DNA from: TMED14 sp963925545
GTDB lineage: Bacteria; Bacteroidota; Bacteroidia; Flavobacteriales; Schleiferiaceae
NCBI GenBank assembly: GCA_963925545.1
Contig: CAWUSA010000003.1
Location: 23,607-87,606, forward strand
Length of the DNA stretch: 64,000 bases
Direction: 5' to 3'
Shown here: positions 52,822-61,203 of the stretch, one piece after another
How positions within the stretch are numbered: the stretch's first letter is position 1
How the letters are laid out: every line of letters begins with the position of its first letter
Notes under the pieces: model-generated
Told to the model about the DNA's origin: nothing
The model's input: only the letters and a program-made list of their open reading frames with translations
Databases searched by the model: none
Position numbers and translations under genes: made by a program

Positions 52822-53967
52822 ATGGGCACACAACTTGATAGCACCTCGCTTCAACTTCCCGTACAATTTCCCGAAGCAGAAGACTTCCTTCCTCTCAATG
52901 GCACAGACCATGTTGAGTTTTATGTTAGCAATGCCAAACAGGCTGCCCACTTCTACAAAACAGCCTTTGGTTTCCAGGACCACGCATACGCAGGCTTGGA
53001 GACTGGTGTGAAGGATCGCACATCTTATGTGCTCAAGCAAGGTCGGATCATCTTGATTTTCACTGCGCCTATGAAGGCTGACAGTCCCATCAATGACCAC
53101 ATTGTCAAGCACGGAGATGGCGTGAAGAACATCTCCATATGGGTGGATGACGCCACCAAGAGTTGGGAAATCACCACAGGTCGCGGGGCTGAATCTGCCT
53201 TTGAGCCCTACACACTCGAAGATGAAGATGGCACAGTGACCCTTTCTGGCATCAAAACCTATGGGGATACCGTGCATGTCTTTGTGGAACGCCACAACTA
53301 TTCCGGCACCTTCATGCCGGGCTATAGACCGATGAAACGGCCACACCAACCAGCAGATGTTGGCCTGCTTTACATCGATCACATGGTAGGCAATGTGGGA
53401 TGGAACGAAATGAACATCTGGGGGGATTTCTACAAAAATGTCATGGGCTTTGCGCAGTTGGTGTCCTTTGACGACAAAGACATCTCAACCGAATACACTG
53501 CCTTGATGTCAAAAGTGATGACCAACGGCAATGGCCGCATCAAATACCCCATCAATGAACCGGCAGCAGGTCGCAAGAAATCTCAGATAGAGGAATACAT
53601 CGACTTTTACAATGGTCCTGGCTGCCAACACATTGCGGTTGCAACCCATGACATCATTCAAACCGTAAGGACACTGCGCGCCCAAGGCGTTGAGTTCTTG
53701 GAGGTTCCTAAGAGCTACTACGACGACCTCTTGGATCGCGTGGGTGACATCGAAGAAGACATCGTCCCCTTGCGAGAGCTGGGTATTTTGGTTGACCGTG
53801 ATGATGAAGGCTACCTCCTTCAGCTCTTCACGCGCCCATTGATGGATCGTCCCACATTGTTCTTTGAAATCATTCAGCGCAAAGGCGCCGTGAGTTTTGG
53901 CAAGGGCAATTTCAAGGCTCTCTTTGAAGCCATTGAGCTTGAGCAATCCAACCGAGGCACCTTGTAG
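52822..53967 (+). CDS. hpd: 4-Hydroxyphenylpyruvate dioxygenase
   Basis: Converts 4-hydroxyphenylpyruvate to homogentisate with Fe(II) and O2. The 381-residue protein has two VOC domains. The N-terminal one has GTDHVEFYVSNAKQAAHFY. The catalytic one has the iron ligands in IDHMVGNV (His), CQHIAVATHDI (His) and RPTLFFEIIQRKG (Glu). The C-terminal helix (GNFKALFEAIELEQ) closes the active site. Downstream of hmgA in the same orientation; a terminator 30 bp later ends the operon. Confidence 0.95.
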   Translation: MGTQLDSTSLQLPVQFPEAEDFLPLNGTDHVEFYVSNAKQAAHFYKTAFGFQDHAYAGLETGVKDRTSYVLKQGRIILIFTAPMKADSPINDHIVKHGDGVKNISIWVDDATKSWEITTGRGAESAFEPYTLEDEDGTVTLSGIKTYGDTVHVFVERHNYSGTFMPGYRPMKRPHQPADVGLLYIDHMVGNVGWNEMNIWGDFYKNVMGFAQLVSFDDKDISTEYTALMSKVMTNGNGRIKYPINEPAAGRKKSQIEEYIDFYNGPGCQHIAVATHDIIQTVRTLRAQGVEFLEVPKSYYDDLLDRVGDIEEDIVPLRELGILVDRDDEGYLLQLFTRPLMDRPTLFFEIIQRKGAVSFGKGNFKALFEAIELEQSNRGTL

Positions 53968-53996
53968 GTTGATCGGTTAGCTGATTATACATCAAG

Positions 53997-54029
53997 AAAA
54001 AAGCGCCTGCAATGCAGGCGCTTTTTTTG
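53997..54029 (+). terminator. Rho-independent terminator after hpd
   Basis: AAAAAAGCGCCTGC and GCAGGCGCTTTTTTT pair around AAT. Being symmetric, it can also end the convergent DUF2723 gene. Confidence 0.9.
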
Positions 54030-54066
54030 TGGTCAATAGGACCCCTTAACAGAGGTCAAGGATGGA

Positions 54067-57000
54067 CTATTTGAACAGGGAAGCCAGCTCCTCGTAGGTT
54101 ATAACCAGATCAAGCTGACCTAGATTACCTTGAGAAAAGTCATTCTGGTACTCGTACTGAATCACCATGCGAATAAGCATGTTATAGTACTGCAATGCAG
54201 ACTGTACCTCCTGATTCACGCTGCTTCGCTCAGTGCTCTTGAACGTTGCATAATACCGCAACTCAGCTTCAAGTTCTGCTGCAAAAGCATTGACATGCTC
54301 ACGGCCTTTCCCTACAGCCCCCGCACGGAAATAACCTTCCACCAAGCTCAGAATGAAGTAATCGTATTTGAGCTTGCTCACGGGCATCTTTTCCATGGCA
54401 AAATCAATGGTCTCAATCGCCTTTGCGCTATCTCCTTTGTCCACCAAAGCATTGGCAAGTCGGCCATAATTGGATCTCAAGTTGAAGCTTGAACGGCGGG
54501 TTGTCTCATCGAGGTAAACCCCTTCCTTTTCCATGTTGCCAAAGTTGAATTTGCCAGCCTCGCCATTGGGGTTAACCATCAGCGCATGCATCTTTTCTGT
54601 AGCCACAGATCCAAACTCCATGCTCCCCTTTTTCACATCTGTGAATACCGGAACAAATCGGTAGGCCAATCCCTCCAATCGGAAATACTTCTGAAGCCAG
54701 AAGAAAGATTTTGCAGATGTGCCAACGGTTGTACTAAAGTAAATAGGTCGGCTCCAATCGTTGCTGGCAATCAAATCAATCAACATCAAGTCACGTTTTT
54801 GGATAGCCTGGCCCTGCCAGTTCCAGTCGATATGATCTACAATGCTCGCACTGTCTGCTAAGGCAACTACCCCGGCATCCAAGACTGATTGCTTGTCAAT
54901 GTTCACTCGGAAATTTTTCATAGGGAACCAACGAAGCTTCTTGGGGCTTTCTGTTTGTGCAAAGGCTGTAAACTCGACTGCGGGGTTGTCAATTTTCGAG
55001 TATTCAATGAACTTTTCTACAGGCCAATAATCACCCAATTTTGATGCACTGAGTCCAAGTCTGGACAACAGACTAGGGTCATTTTGAAAGTACAAAACAT
55101 CCCTAGTTCCCTGCACATACTGGGACTTGTCATAGCTGAATGGCACAGGGTCACTGTCGTAGAACTTGCGCTTCATCATGTCAATGTACCAGTCGGTGTT
55201 GAGCAAGGACAGGTTGACAATTCTGACGTCCGTCCGGTAACCTTCCACTTCTTGAACATACCATATTGGGAAGGTGTCATTGTCACCATTGGTAAAGAGG
55301 ATGGCATTAGGCTCGCAAGAGTCCAAGTACATTTTAGCCACCTCACGTGCCACATAGCGATCGCTGCGGTCATGGTCATCCCAGTTCTCCGCAACCATGA
55401 TGGCAGGAATCAACAGAGTGATGCCAGTGACAGTCCAGGCGGTTGCTTTGCTGCGCATTTTGCCCAGCATCTCATAGAGGCCAATTACCCCTAAGCCAAT
55501 CCATATAGCATACACATAGAAGGATCCCACAAAGGCATAATCACGCTCTCGCGGCTCAAATGGCTTGTGGTTGGTGTACACCACAATGGCCAATCCTGTC
55601 ATCAAAAACAGCAAGGTGACAACCCATGCATTGTTTTTGTCCTTTTTGTACTGGTAGTAAAGGCCTATCAATCCTAGCAAGAAAGGCAAAGCGTAATAGG
55701 TGTTGCGTGCCGGGTTGTTTTTGAACTGATCAGGTAAGTTCTTTTGCTGGCCCAACCTTGCTGAATCCCAAGGGGTAATGCCACTGAGCCAATTGCCCTT
55801 GGACTTTTCATAGCGATGCTGATCATCATTTTGTCGACCAACAAAATTCCACATGAAATAGCGGAGGTACATTTTACCCACCTGGTATTCCAAGAAAAAG
55901 CCAAAGTGATCCGCAAAGGTGATCTTATCGGTCTTTTTCACCCCCATAATTTTCTGGTAGTTTTGAATATGGCTGGGCTCCTTGTCCGACCACATGCGAG
56001 GGAAGAGGCTCTTGTCCGCGTCCTTGTAGTTGGGGAAGGCTGCCTTGCCATCATTCATTACCTCATACTTGCCTGTTGTCTCAGAGAAGATGTAATAGGG
56101 ACTGCCGTCTTTGTAAGGCTTGCGCGTGTCCAACTCAGAGTTGAAGCTCTGGCCATAGAGGATGGGCCATGAACCATATTGGTCTCTGTTGTAATACGAC
56201 AGAAGGGACATGGAGTCCTCGGGGTTATTTTCATCAATGGGTGTATTGGCATTGGAGCGAATGGCCAGGACCGCAAAGCTGGAATAACCGATCAGCAAGA
56301 ACAAAACTGCATGAATGCCCTGTGAAACCAAGGGTTTGTTGCGCTTGTGAGCCCACCGCACACCAAAGACCATGCTGCCTGCAATCAAAAGCAAGGCCAT
56401 GATGGAGCCCGAGTTTTTGGGAAGGCCAATGCTGTTAACTGCTGTGATTTCCAAGAAGCCAAATAGCTTCAAAACCACTGGAATGATCACAGCAAAAACC
56501 AGCCCAAGCACGCCAATGGCTGCCGCATTGCCCATGATCCATGTGCGAATATTGATCTTGCTTTGCTTCTTGTAGAAGTAAATCATGACCACCGATGGGA
56601 TGGTCAAAAAGACCAGAATATGCACGCCAACAGACAAGCCAGTCATGTAGGCAATCAACATCAACCAGCGGTTGGCATAGGGGTCTGTATCAACTGCAGC
56701 TTCCCATTTAAGCACTGCCCAAAAAGCAATGGCAGTGAAGCAACTGGACATGGCGTATACCTCACCTTCCACAGCAGAGAACCAAAAAGAATCACTCCAA
56801 GTGAACGCCAATGCACCCACAACACCGCCGGCATACATCACGATGCGCTGACCGGGAGAAAGGCTGTCGCTGTCAAACAACTTTCTTCCCATCGCTGTGA
56901 TGGTCCAAAACAAGAAGGGAATGGTGAAGGCGCTGGAAAGACCCGAAGTCAAGTTGACATAAAAAGCTTGACGGGTCACATCGCCTAGGGCCAACTGTGA

Positions 57001-57195
57001 CATGACATTGGCAATCAGCTGAAACACGGGGGCACCGGGAGGGTGACCGACCATCAGCTTGACAGAGGTGGCAATGTATTCACCACAGTCCCAAAAGCTG
57101 ACTGTGGGCTCAAGGGTCAATACATAGGTAATGAGGGCGATGACAAAGGTCATCCAACCCAGGCCATTATTGATTTGCTTATCTGAAAAATTCAT
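54067..57195 (-). CDS. DUF2723 membrane protein, GT-C glycosyltransferase-like
   Basis: A 1042-residue inner-membrane protein. The N-terminal half has about 10-14 transmembrane helices with the DUF2723 signature TLEPTVSFWDCGEYIATSVK and VGHPPGAPVF (acidic residues in the first periplasmic loop, as in GT-C enzymes such as protein O-mannosyltransferases). A mid-protein NHKPFEPRERDYAFVGSF segment and a large soluble C-terminal region with helical TPR-like repeats follow (about 880-1042). It may transfer a lipid-linked sugar to exported proteins; this is inferred. The polyprenol-phosphate-sugar synthase at 44.0 kb could supply the donor. The ATG at 57195 gives the family-like start MNFSDKQINNGLGW. 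Confidence 0.82.
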   Translation of the reverse strand: MNFSDKQINNGLGWMTFVIALITYVLTLEPTVSFWDCGEYIATSVKLMVGHPPGAPVFQLIANVMSQLALGDVTRQAFYVNLTSGLSSAFTIPFLFWTITAMGRKLFDSDSLSPGQRIVMYAGGVVGALAFTWSDSFWFSAVEGEVYAMSSCFTAIAFWAVLKWEAAVDTDPYANRWLMLIAYMTGLSVGVHILVFLTIPSVVMIYFYKKQSKINIRTWIMGNAAAIGVLGLVFAVIIPVVLKLFGFLEITAVNSIGLPKNSGSIMALLLIAGSMVFGVRWAHKRNKPLVSQGIHAVLFLLIGYSSFAVLAIRSNANTPIDENNPEDSMSLLSYYNRDQYGSWPILYGQSFNSELDTRKPYKDGSPYYIFSETTGKYEVMNDGKAAFPNYKDADKSLFPRMWSDKEPSHIQNYQKIMGVKKTDKITFADHFGFFLEYQVGKMYLRYFMWNFVGRQNDDQHRYEKSKGNWLSGITPWDSARLGQQKNLPDQFKNNPARNTYYALPFLLGLIGLYYQYKKDKNNAWVVTLLFLMTGLAIVVYTNHKPFEPRERDYAFVGSFYVYAIWIGLGVIGLYEMLGKMRSKATAWTVTGITLLIPAIMVAENWDDHDRSDRYVAREVAKMYLDSCEPNAILFTNGDNDTFPIWYVQEVEGYRTDVRIVNLSLLNTDWYIDMMKRKFYDSDPVPFSYDKSQYVQGTRDVLYFQNDPSLLSRLGLSASKLGDYWPVEKFIEYSKIDNPAVEFTAFAQTESPKKLRWFPMKNFRVNIDKQSVLDAGVVALADSASIVDHIDWNWQGQAIQKRDLMLIDLIASNDWSRPIYFSTTVGTSAKSFFWLQKYFRLEGLAYRFVPVFTDVKKGSMEFGSVATEKMHALMVNPNGEAGKFNFGNMEKEGVYLDETTRRSSFNLRSNYGRLANALVDKGDSAKAIETIDFAMEKMPVSKLKYDYFILSLVEGYFRAGAVGKGREHVNAFAAELEAELRYYATFKSTERSSVNQEVQSALQYYNMLIRMVIQYEYQNDFSQGNLGQLDLVITYEELASLFK

Positions 57196-57281
57196 GTGCT
57201 TGATTGGCTTGTAAGAAGGCGAAGATAAGGGTTTCAAGCCTTGACAGACTTATCCTTGCAAGGCAGCAAGTGATGCTTGTC

Positions 57282-58604
57282 TCAGACGATGAATTCCATA
57301 TTCAAACCCAACTTCAAGCCGATCAATCGGCTGAGCTTCGCTCGAAGGCTGGGGTGCTGAATACCCTCAATGGCATCAGAGGCAAATCCCACCATCAGCA
57401 TGGCCCTGGCCGTCTCTTCTTCGATGCCTCGACTGCGCATGTAGAACAGGGCTTCCTCATCGAGTTGGCCAACCGTGCAGCCGTGTGAACAAGCCACATC
57501 ATCGGCGAAAATTTCCAATTGAGGCTTGGTGTCAATGCGTGCTTTATCCGAGAGCAGTAAGCTGTCATTGTTCTGGAAGGCCTGGGTCTTTTGCGCATCC
57601 TGATGAACCATGATTTTGCCATTGAATACCCCATGGGACTTGCCGTCATAAATGCCCTTGTAGTTTTCTCTGCTAAGACAATGGGCTGCCAAATGATCTA
57701 CCCTGGTGTGGTGGTCAATCAGTTGCTTGCCATTGGCTAACGTCAGGCCATACATGTTAGCTTCTGCTCCAGTTCCTGTCAAGCGGAAATCCAAATTGTT
57801 GCGGATGAGCTTGCCATCCGTGCTGATGGTGTGGAAGGTGGCCCTGCTGTCTCTGCCTTGCTCAATGATGCTGTGCTGTGTTAAACTGGCACTGTCTCTG
57901 TCATGCTGAAGCTTAACCCAATGCAGGCTTGAATTGTCATCCATGAATACCTCATCCACCGCATTAACCCAAATATCTTCCTTGGTGATGGACTGGTGCC
58001 TTTCAATAACTTCTGCATGGGCGCCCGATTCCAAAATAATCAAGCTGCGCGTCGAGATAAAGGTTGGCTGACTGCCCGTGGTGAAATACAACACCTGGAT
58101 GGGCTTGTCAACGATAACCCCTTTGGGAACCCTAACGTACAAACCGTCCCATGCCAGTGCCGTGTTCAATTGACTCAAAGGTCCCCCTTGTGATGAGAGT
58201 TTGGCAAAATGCGCATCCACCATCTCAGGGTATTTTTTCCATGCAGAGCCAACGGTGCACACATCAAAGCCCTGATGCGTTGTTTCAGACAACCATGAAG
58301 AATAACAGCCATTGATGAAGACCACCTTGTAGCAGTCGATGTCATTGACCATGTACTGTTTGATGTCCTTGAATTCAATGTGCTCATCGCTGTCTTCAGA
58401 GGCAAAGGGAGAAACCAATCGGTAGGCAGGCTTGAGCAAGCTTTTGAGCGAGGTGTATTTCCACTCTTCATCGCGTTTAGTAGGGAAGCCCATGGCCTCA
58501 AAGCGCTCTAGCGCTTCACGCCTGCGAGCGATCACCGCATCAGATGATGCAGCAGCATAAGCCTTTTCATTCAGCCAATAGTGGGCTGAAAGGCGGTCCA
58601 TCAT
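57282..58604 (-). CDS. sufD: Fe-S cluster assembly protein SufD
   Basis: Scaffold partner of SufB in the SufBC2D complex that builds Fe-S clusters. The 440-residue protein has a variable N-terminal helical region (RDEEWKYTSLKSLLKPAY) and the beta-helix SufBD core, ending with the SufD-type FADDVACSHGCTVGQLDEEA and YMRSRGIEEETARAMLM motifs. The start overlaps the sufC stop (ATGA); two adjacent ATG codons are possible. Last suf gene here: downstream is the DUF2723 gene, so sufS and sufE are not adjacent. Confidence 0.93.
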   Translation of the reverse strand: MMDRLSAHYWLNEKAYAAASSDAVIARRREALERFEAMGFPTKRDEEWKYTSLKSLLKPAYRLVSPFASEDSDEHIEFKDIKQYMVNDIDCYKVVFINGCYSSWLSETTHQGFDVCTVGSAWKKYPEMVDAHFAKLSSQGGPLSQLNTALAWDGLYVRVPKGVIVDKPIQVLYFTTGSQPTFISTRSLIILESGAHAEVIERHQSITKEDIWVNAVDEVFMDDNSSLHWVKLQHDRDSASLTQHSIIEQGRDSRATFHTISTDGKLIRNNLDFRLTGTGAEANMYGLTLANGKQLIDHHTRVDHLAAHCLSRENYKGIYDGKSHGVFNGKIMVHQDAQKTQAFQNNDSLLLSDKARIDTKPQLEIFADDVACSHGCTVGQLDEEALFYMRSRGIEEETARAMLMVGFASDAIEGIQHPSLRAKLSRLIGLKLGLNMEFIV

Positions 58605-59350
58605 GACTGAGCCTTTTTGATCCAGTCATAGCCCTTAGCTTCTAGTTCCATTGCTAGGGACTTGTCGCCTGATTTCACAATTTTCCCATCGTAGAGCACA
58701 TGCACGTGGTCCGGCACAATGTGGTCTAAGAGGCGTTGGTAATGCGTGATCACCACAAAGCTTCTGTTGCTTCCTCGCAGGGCATTGACACCATTGGCTA
58801 CGATGCGAAGGGCGTCAATATCCAGGCCAGAATCAGTCTCATCCAAAATGGCCAATCTCGGCTCCAACATGGCCATCTGGAAAATCTCATTGCGCTTCTT
58901 TTCGCCACCGGAAAAGCCCTCGTTCAAGGGGCGGCTGAGGAAGCCTTTATCCATTTCAAGCAAGGCCAGCGAAGCCTTCATTTTCTTCAGCATGGCTGAA
59001 GCATCCATGGCGGACTCTCCACGGCCCTTTCTCAGCTCATTCAATGCTGTTTTCACAAAGTTGGACACGGTGACGCCGGGAATTTCAATGGGGTACTGGA
59101 AGCTAAGAAAGAGACCTTGGTGGGCCCTTAACTCGGGGCTCATCTCCATGATATCCTTCCCGTCCATGTGAATACTGCCCTTGGTGATGGTGTAATCTTC
59201 CCTTCCAGCAATGACATTGGCTAAGGTGCTCTTACCTGAACCATTGGGGCCCATGATGGCATGAACCTCACCTGGTTTGACATCCAAATTGACGCCCTTG
59301 AGGATGTCTCTGTCGCCAATCGAGGCGTGTAAATTCTTAATTTGTAACAT
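58601..59350 (-). CDS. sufC: Fe-S assembly ATPase SufC
   Basis: ABC-type ATPase of the SufBC2D scaffold. The 249-residue protein has Walker A GPNGSGKST (about 36-44), Q-loop region LFLSFQYP, signature FSGGEKKRNE, and Walker B LAILDETDSGLD. It sits 6 bp after sufB and overlaps sufD by 4 bases, consistent with stoichiometric co-expression. Confidence 0.96.
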   Translation of the reverse strand: MLQIKNLHASIGDRDILKGVNLDVKPGEVHAIMGPNGSGKSTLANVIAGREDYTITKGSIHMDGKDIMEMSPELRAHQGLFLSFQYPIEIPGVTVSNFVKTALNELRKGRGESAMDASAMLKKMKASLALLEMDKGFLSRPLNEGFSGGEKKRNEIFQMAMLEPRLAILDETDSGLDIDALRIVANGVNALRGSNRSFVVITHYQRLLDHIVPDHVHVLYDGKIVKSGDKSLAMELEAKGYDWIKKAQS

Positions 59351-59356
59351 AGTCCT

Positions 59357-60793
59357 TTATCCCACTGAGCCTTCCAAGCTGATGGCTAGCAGTTTTTGCG
59401 CTTCCACGGCAAACTCCATGGGTAGCTGATTCAATACATCCTTGCAATAGCCATTCACGATCAAGGCAATGGCTGTCTCCATGTCAAGGCCTCGCTGCTG
59501 GCAGTAAAAAATTTGATCCTCCCCAATCTTGCTGGTAGTGGCCTCATGCTCCATTTTAGCTGTGGGGTTCTTGACCTCGATATACGGGAAAGTGTGTGCT
59601 CCACAACGATCACCCATTAACAGGGAGTCGCATTGAGAGAAATTCCTGGCATGGTCAGCACGTGGAGAAATAGAGACCAAGCCTCGGTAGCTGTTATGAC
59701 TCTGTCCGGCAGAAATGCCCTTGGAAATAATGATGCTTTTAGATCGCTTGCCAAGGTGTATCATCTTGGTTCCTGTGTCCGCTTGCTGATGGTTATTGGT
59801 GACAGCGACTGAGTAGAATTCCCCCACTGAATCATCCCCTTTAAGGATGCAGCTAGGGTATTTCCAGGTCACAGCAGAACCTGTCTCCACTTGTGTCCAG
59901 CTGATTTTTGCGCGATCATGACAGATGCCCCTCTTGGTGACAAAATTGAAAACCCCACCGACGCCCTCTGCGTTGCCTGGGTACCAGTTTTGCACTGTGG
60001 AGTATTTGATCTCTGCATCATCCATGGCAATCAGTTCAACCACCGCGGCGTGCAATTGGTTCTCATCGCGCGAAGGGGCCGTACAGCCTTCCAAATAACT
60101 CACATAACTGCCTTTGTCAGCCACTAACAAGGTGCGCTCAAACTGACCGGTTCCTGAACTGTTGATACGGAAGTATGTGCTCAGCTCCATCGGACATCTC
60201 ACGCCAGGCGGGATGTAGCAAAAAGAGCCATCAGTGAACACCGCACTGTTCAGGGTTGCGTAGTAATTGTCAGAGGTTGGCACCACAGTGCCAAGGTATT
60301 TGCGGACCAATTCTGGGTGCTTTTCAATGGCCTCCGACATGGAACAAAATAGGATGCCCTTCTCATTGAGGGTCTTTTTGAATGTGGTTGCCACGGATAC
60401 GGAATCAACCACGATATCCATGGCTACGCCTGTCAAACGCTTTTGCTCATCCAGTGAAATGCCCAATTTCTCAAAGGTTACGAGCAATTCAGGATCCACC
60501 TCATCCAAGGAATTGATTTGAATCTTTTTGGGGGCCGCATAGTAACTGATGCTTTGCAGGTCCAATTTTGGGTAGTTCACATTGGCCCAATCTGGCTCCT
60601 CCAGGGTCATAAATACGGCATAGGCATCCAGACGCCATTGTGTCATCCACTCCGGCTCTTTTTTCTTTTTTGAAATGGTTCGGATCACATCCTCACTCAG
60701 CCCTGGCGGAATGATATCAGTGTCAACCTTGGTTTCAAAGCCGTATTTGTACTCGGATGAAGTGACATCATCAAGGATTGTATCTTGACCCAT
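59357..60793 (-). CDS. sufB: Fe-S cluster assembly protein SufB
   Basis: Main scaffold of SufBC2D. The 478-residue protein shows YKYGFETKVDTDIIPPGLSE near the N-terminus, and the core motifs CTAPSRDENQLHAAVVEL and GDRCGAHTFPYIEVKN. The C-terminal part has GLDMETAIALIVNGYCKDVL. The cysteine-bearing segments are intact. It lies 8 bp downstream of the SufA-type gene and 6 bp upstream of sufC. Confidence 0.96.
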   Translation of the reverse strand: MGQDTILDDVTSSEYKYGFETKVDTDIIPPGLSEDVIRTISKKKKEPEWMTQWRLDAYAVFMTLEEPDWANVNYPKLDLQSISYYAAPKKIQINSLDEVDPELLVTFEKLGISLDEQKRLTGVAMDIVVDSVSVATTFKKTLNEKGILFCSMSEAIEKHPELVRKYLGTVVPTSDNYYATLNSAVFTDGSFCYIPPGVRCPMELSTYFRINSSGTGQFERTLLVADKGSYVSYLEGCTAPSRDENQLHAAVVELIAMDDAEIKYSTVQNWYPGNAEGVGGVFNFVTKRGICHDRAKISWTQVETGSAVTWKYPSCILKGDDSVGEFYSVAVTNNHQQADTGTKMIHLGKRSKSIIISKGISAGQSHNSYRGLVSISPRADHARNFSQCDSLLMGDRCGAHTFPYIEVKNPTAKMEHEATTSKIGEDQIFYCQQRGLDMETAIALIVNGYCKDVLNQLPMEFAVEAQKLLAISLEGSVG

Positions 60794-60801
60794 CTCAGCA
60801 A

Positions 60802-61131
60802 TTATACTGTGAAGCTCTCACCACAACCGCAGGTGCGTGAGGCGTTAGGATTGTTGAATTGAAAGCCCTTGCCATTGAGGCCACCCTGGTATTCCAAGGT
60901 TGTGCCAATCAGGTAAAGCAGGCTCTTTTTTTCCGCTAAAATGGTCACACCCTTGGCTTCAAAGGCTTGATCACCCTCAGATTCATTGTCTACAAAGTCC
61001 AGGTCATAACTCAAGCCTGAGCATCCGCCACTTTTCACAGCAACACGAACAAACGCCTTATCCGGGGATTGTCCTTTCTCTGCCATGAGGCTTGCAACCT
61101 TGCGTGCTGCTTCGTCTGAAATGTGAATCAT
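60802..61131 (-). CDS. sufA: HesB/IscA/SufA-type Fe-S carrier
   Basis: A 109-residue A-type Fe-S carrier protein with the three conserved cysteines: one in SGGCSGLSY and two in RTCGCGESF at the C-terminus. As the first gene of the operon before sufB, it takes the place of SufA. Such proteins pass clusters from the scaffold to client enzymes. An alternative label is ErpA or IscA, which cannot be separated by eye. Confidence 0.92.
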   Translation of the reverse strand: MIHISDEAARKVASLMAEKGQSPDKAFVRVAVKSGGCSGLSYDLDFVDNESEGDQAFEAKGVTILAEKKSLLYLIGTTLEYQGGLNGKGFQFNNPNASRTCGCGESFTV

Positions 61132-61160
61132 GCTATTTGGAATTAATCTAAATATTGTTG

Positions 61161-61168
61161 CAAAAGTA
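61161..61168 (-). promoter_or_regulatory. -7 promoter element of the suf operon (TACTTTTG)
   Basis: Perfect TAnnTTTG match 29 bases before the sufA ATG. I see no clear Fur- or IscR-like palindrome beside it. Confidence 0.6.
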
Positions 61169-61203
61169 CGACTTTTCGCTTTATTTAAGCCAATATCTGC
61201 CGA

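Noticed and set aside
52765..53382. Long open frame on the minus strand (205 codons) opposite hpd
   Set aside because: Antisense shadow of a clearly functional hpd gene, with no recognisable domain.
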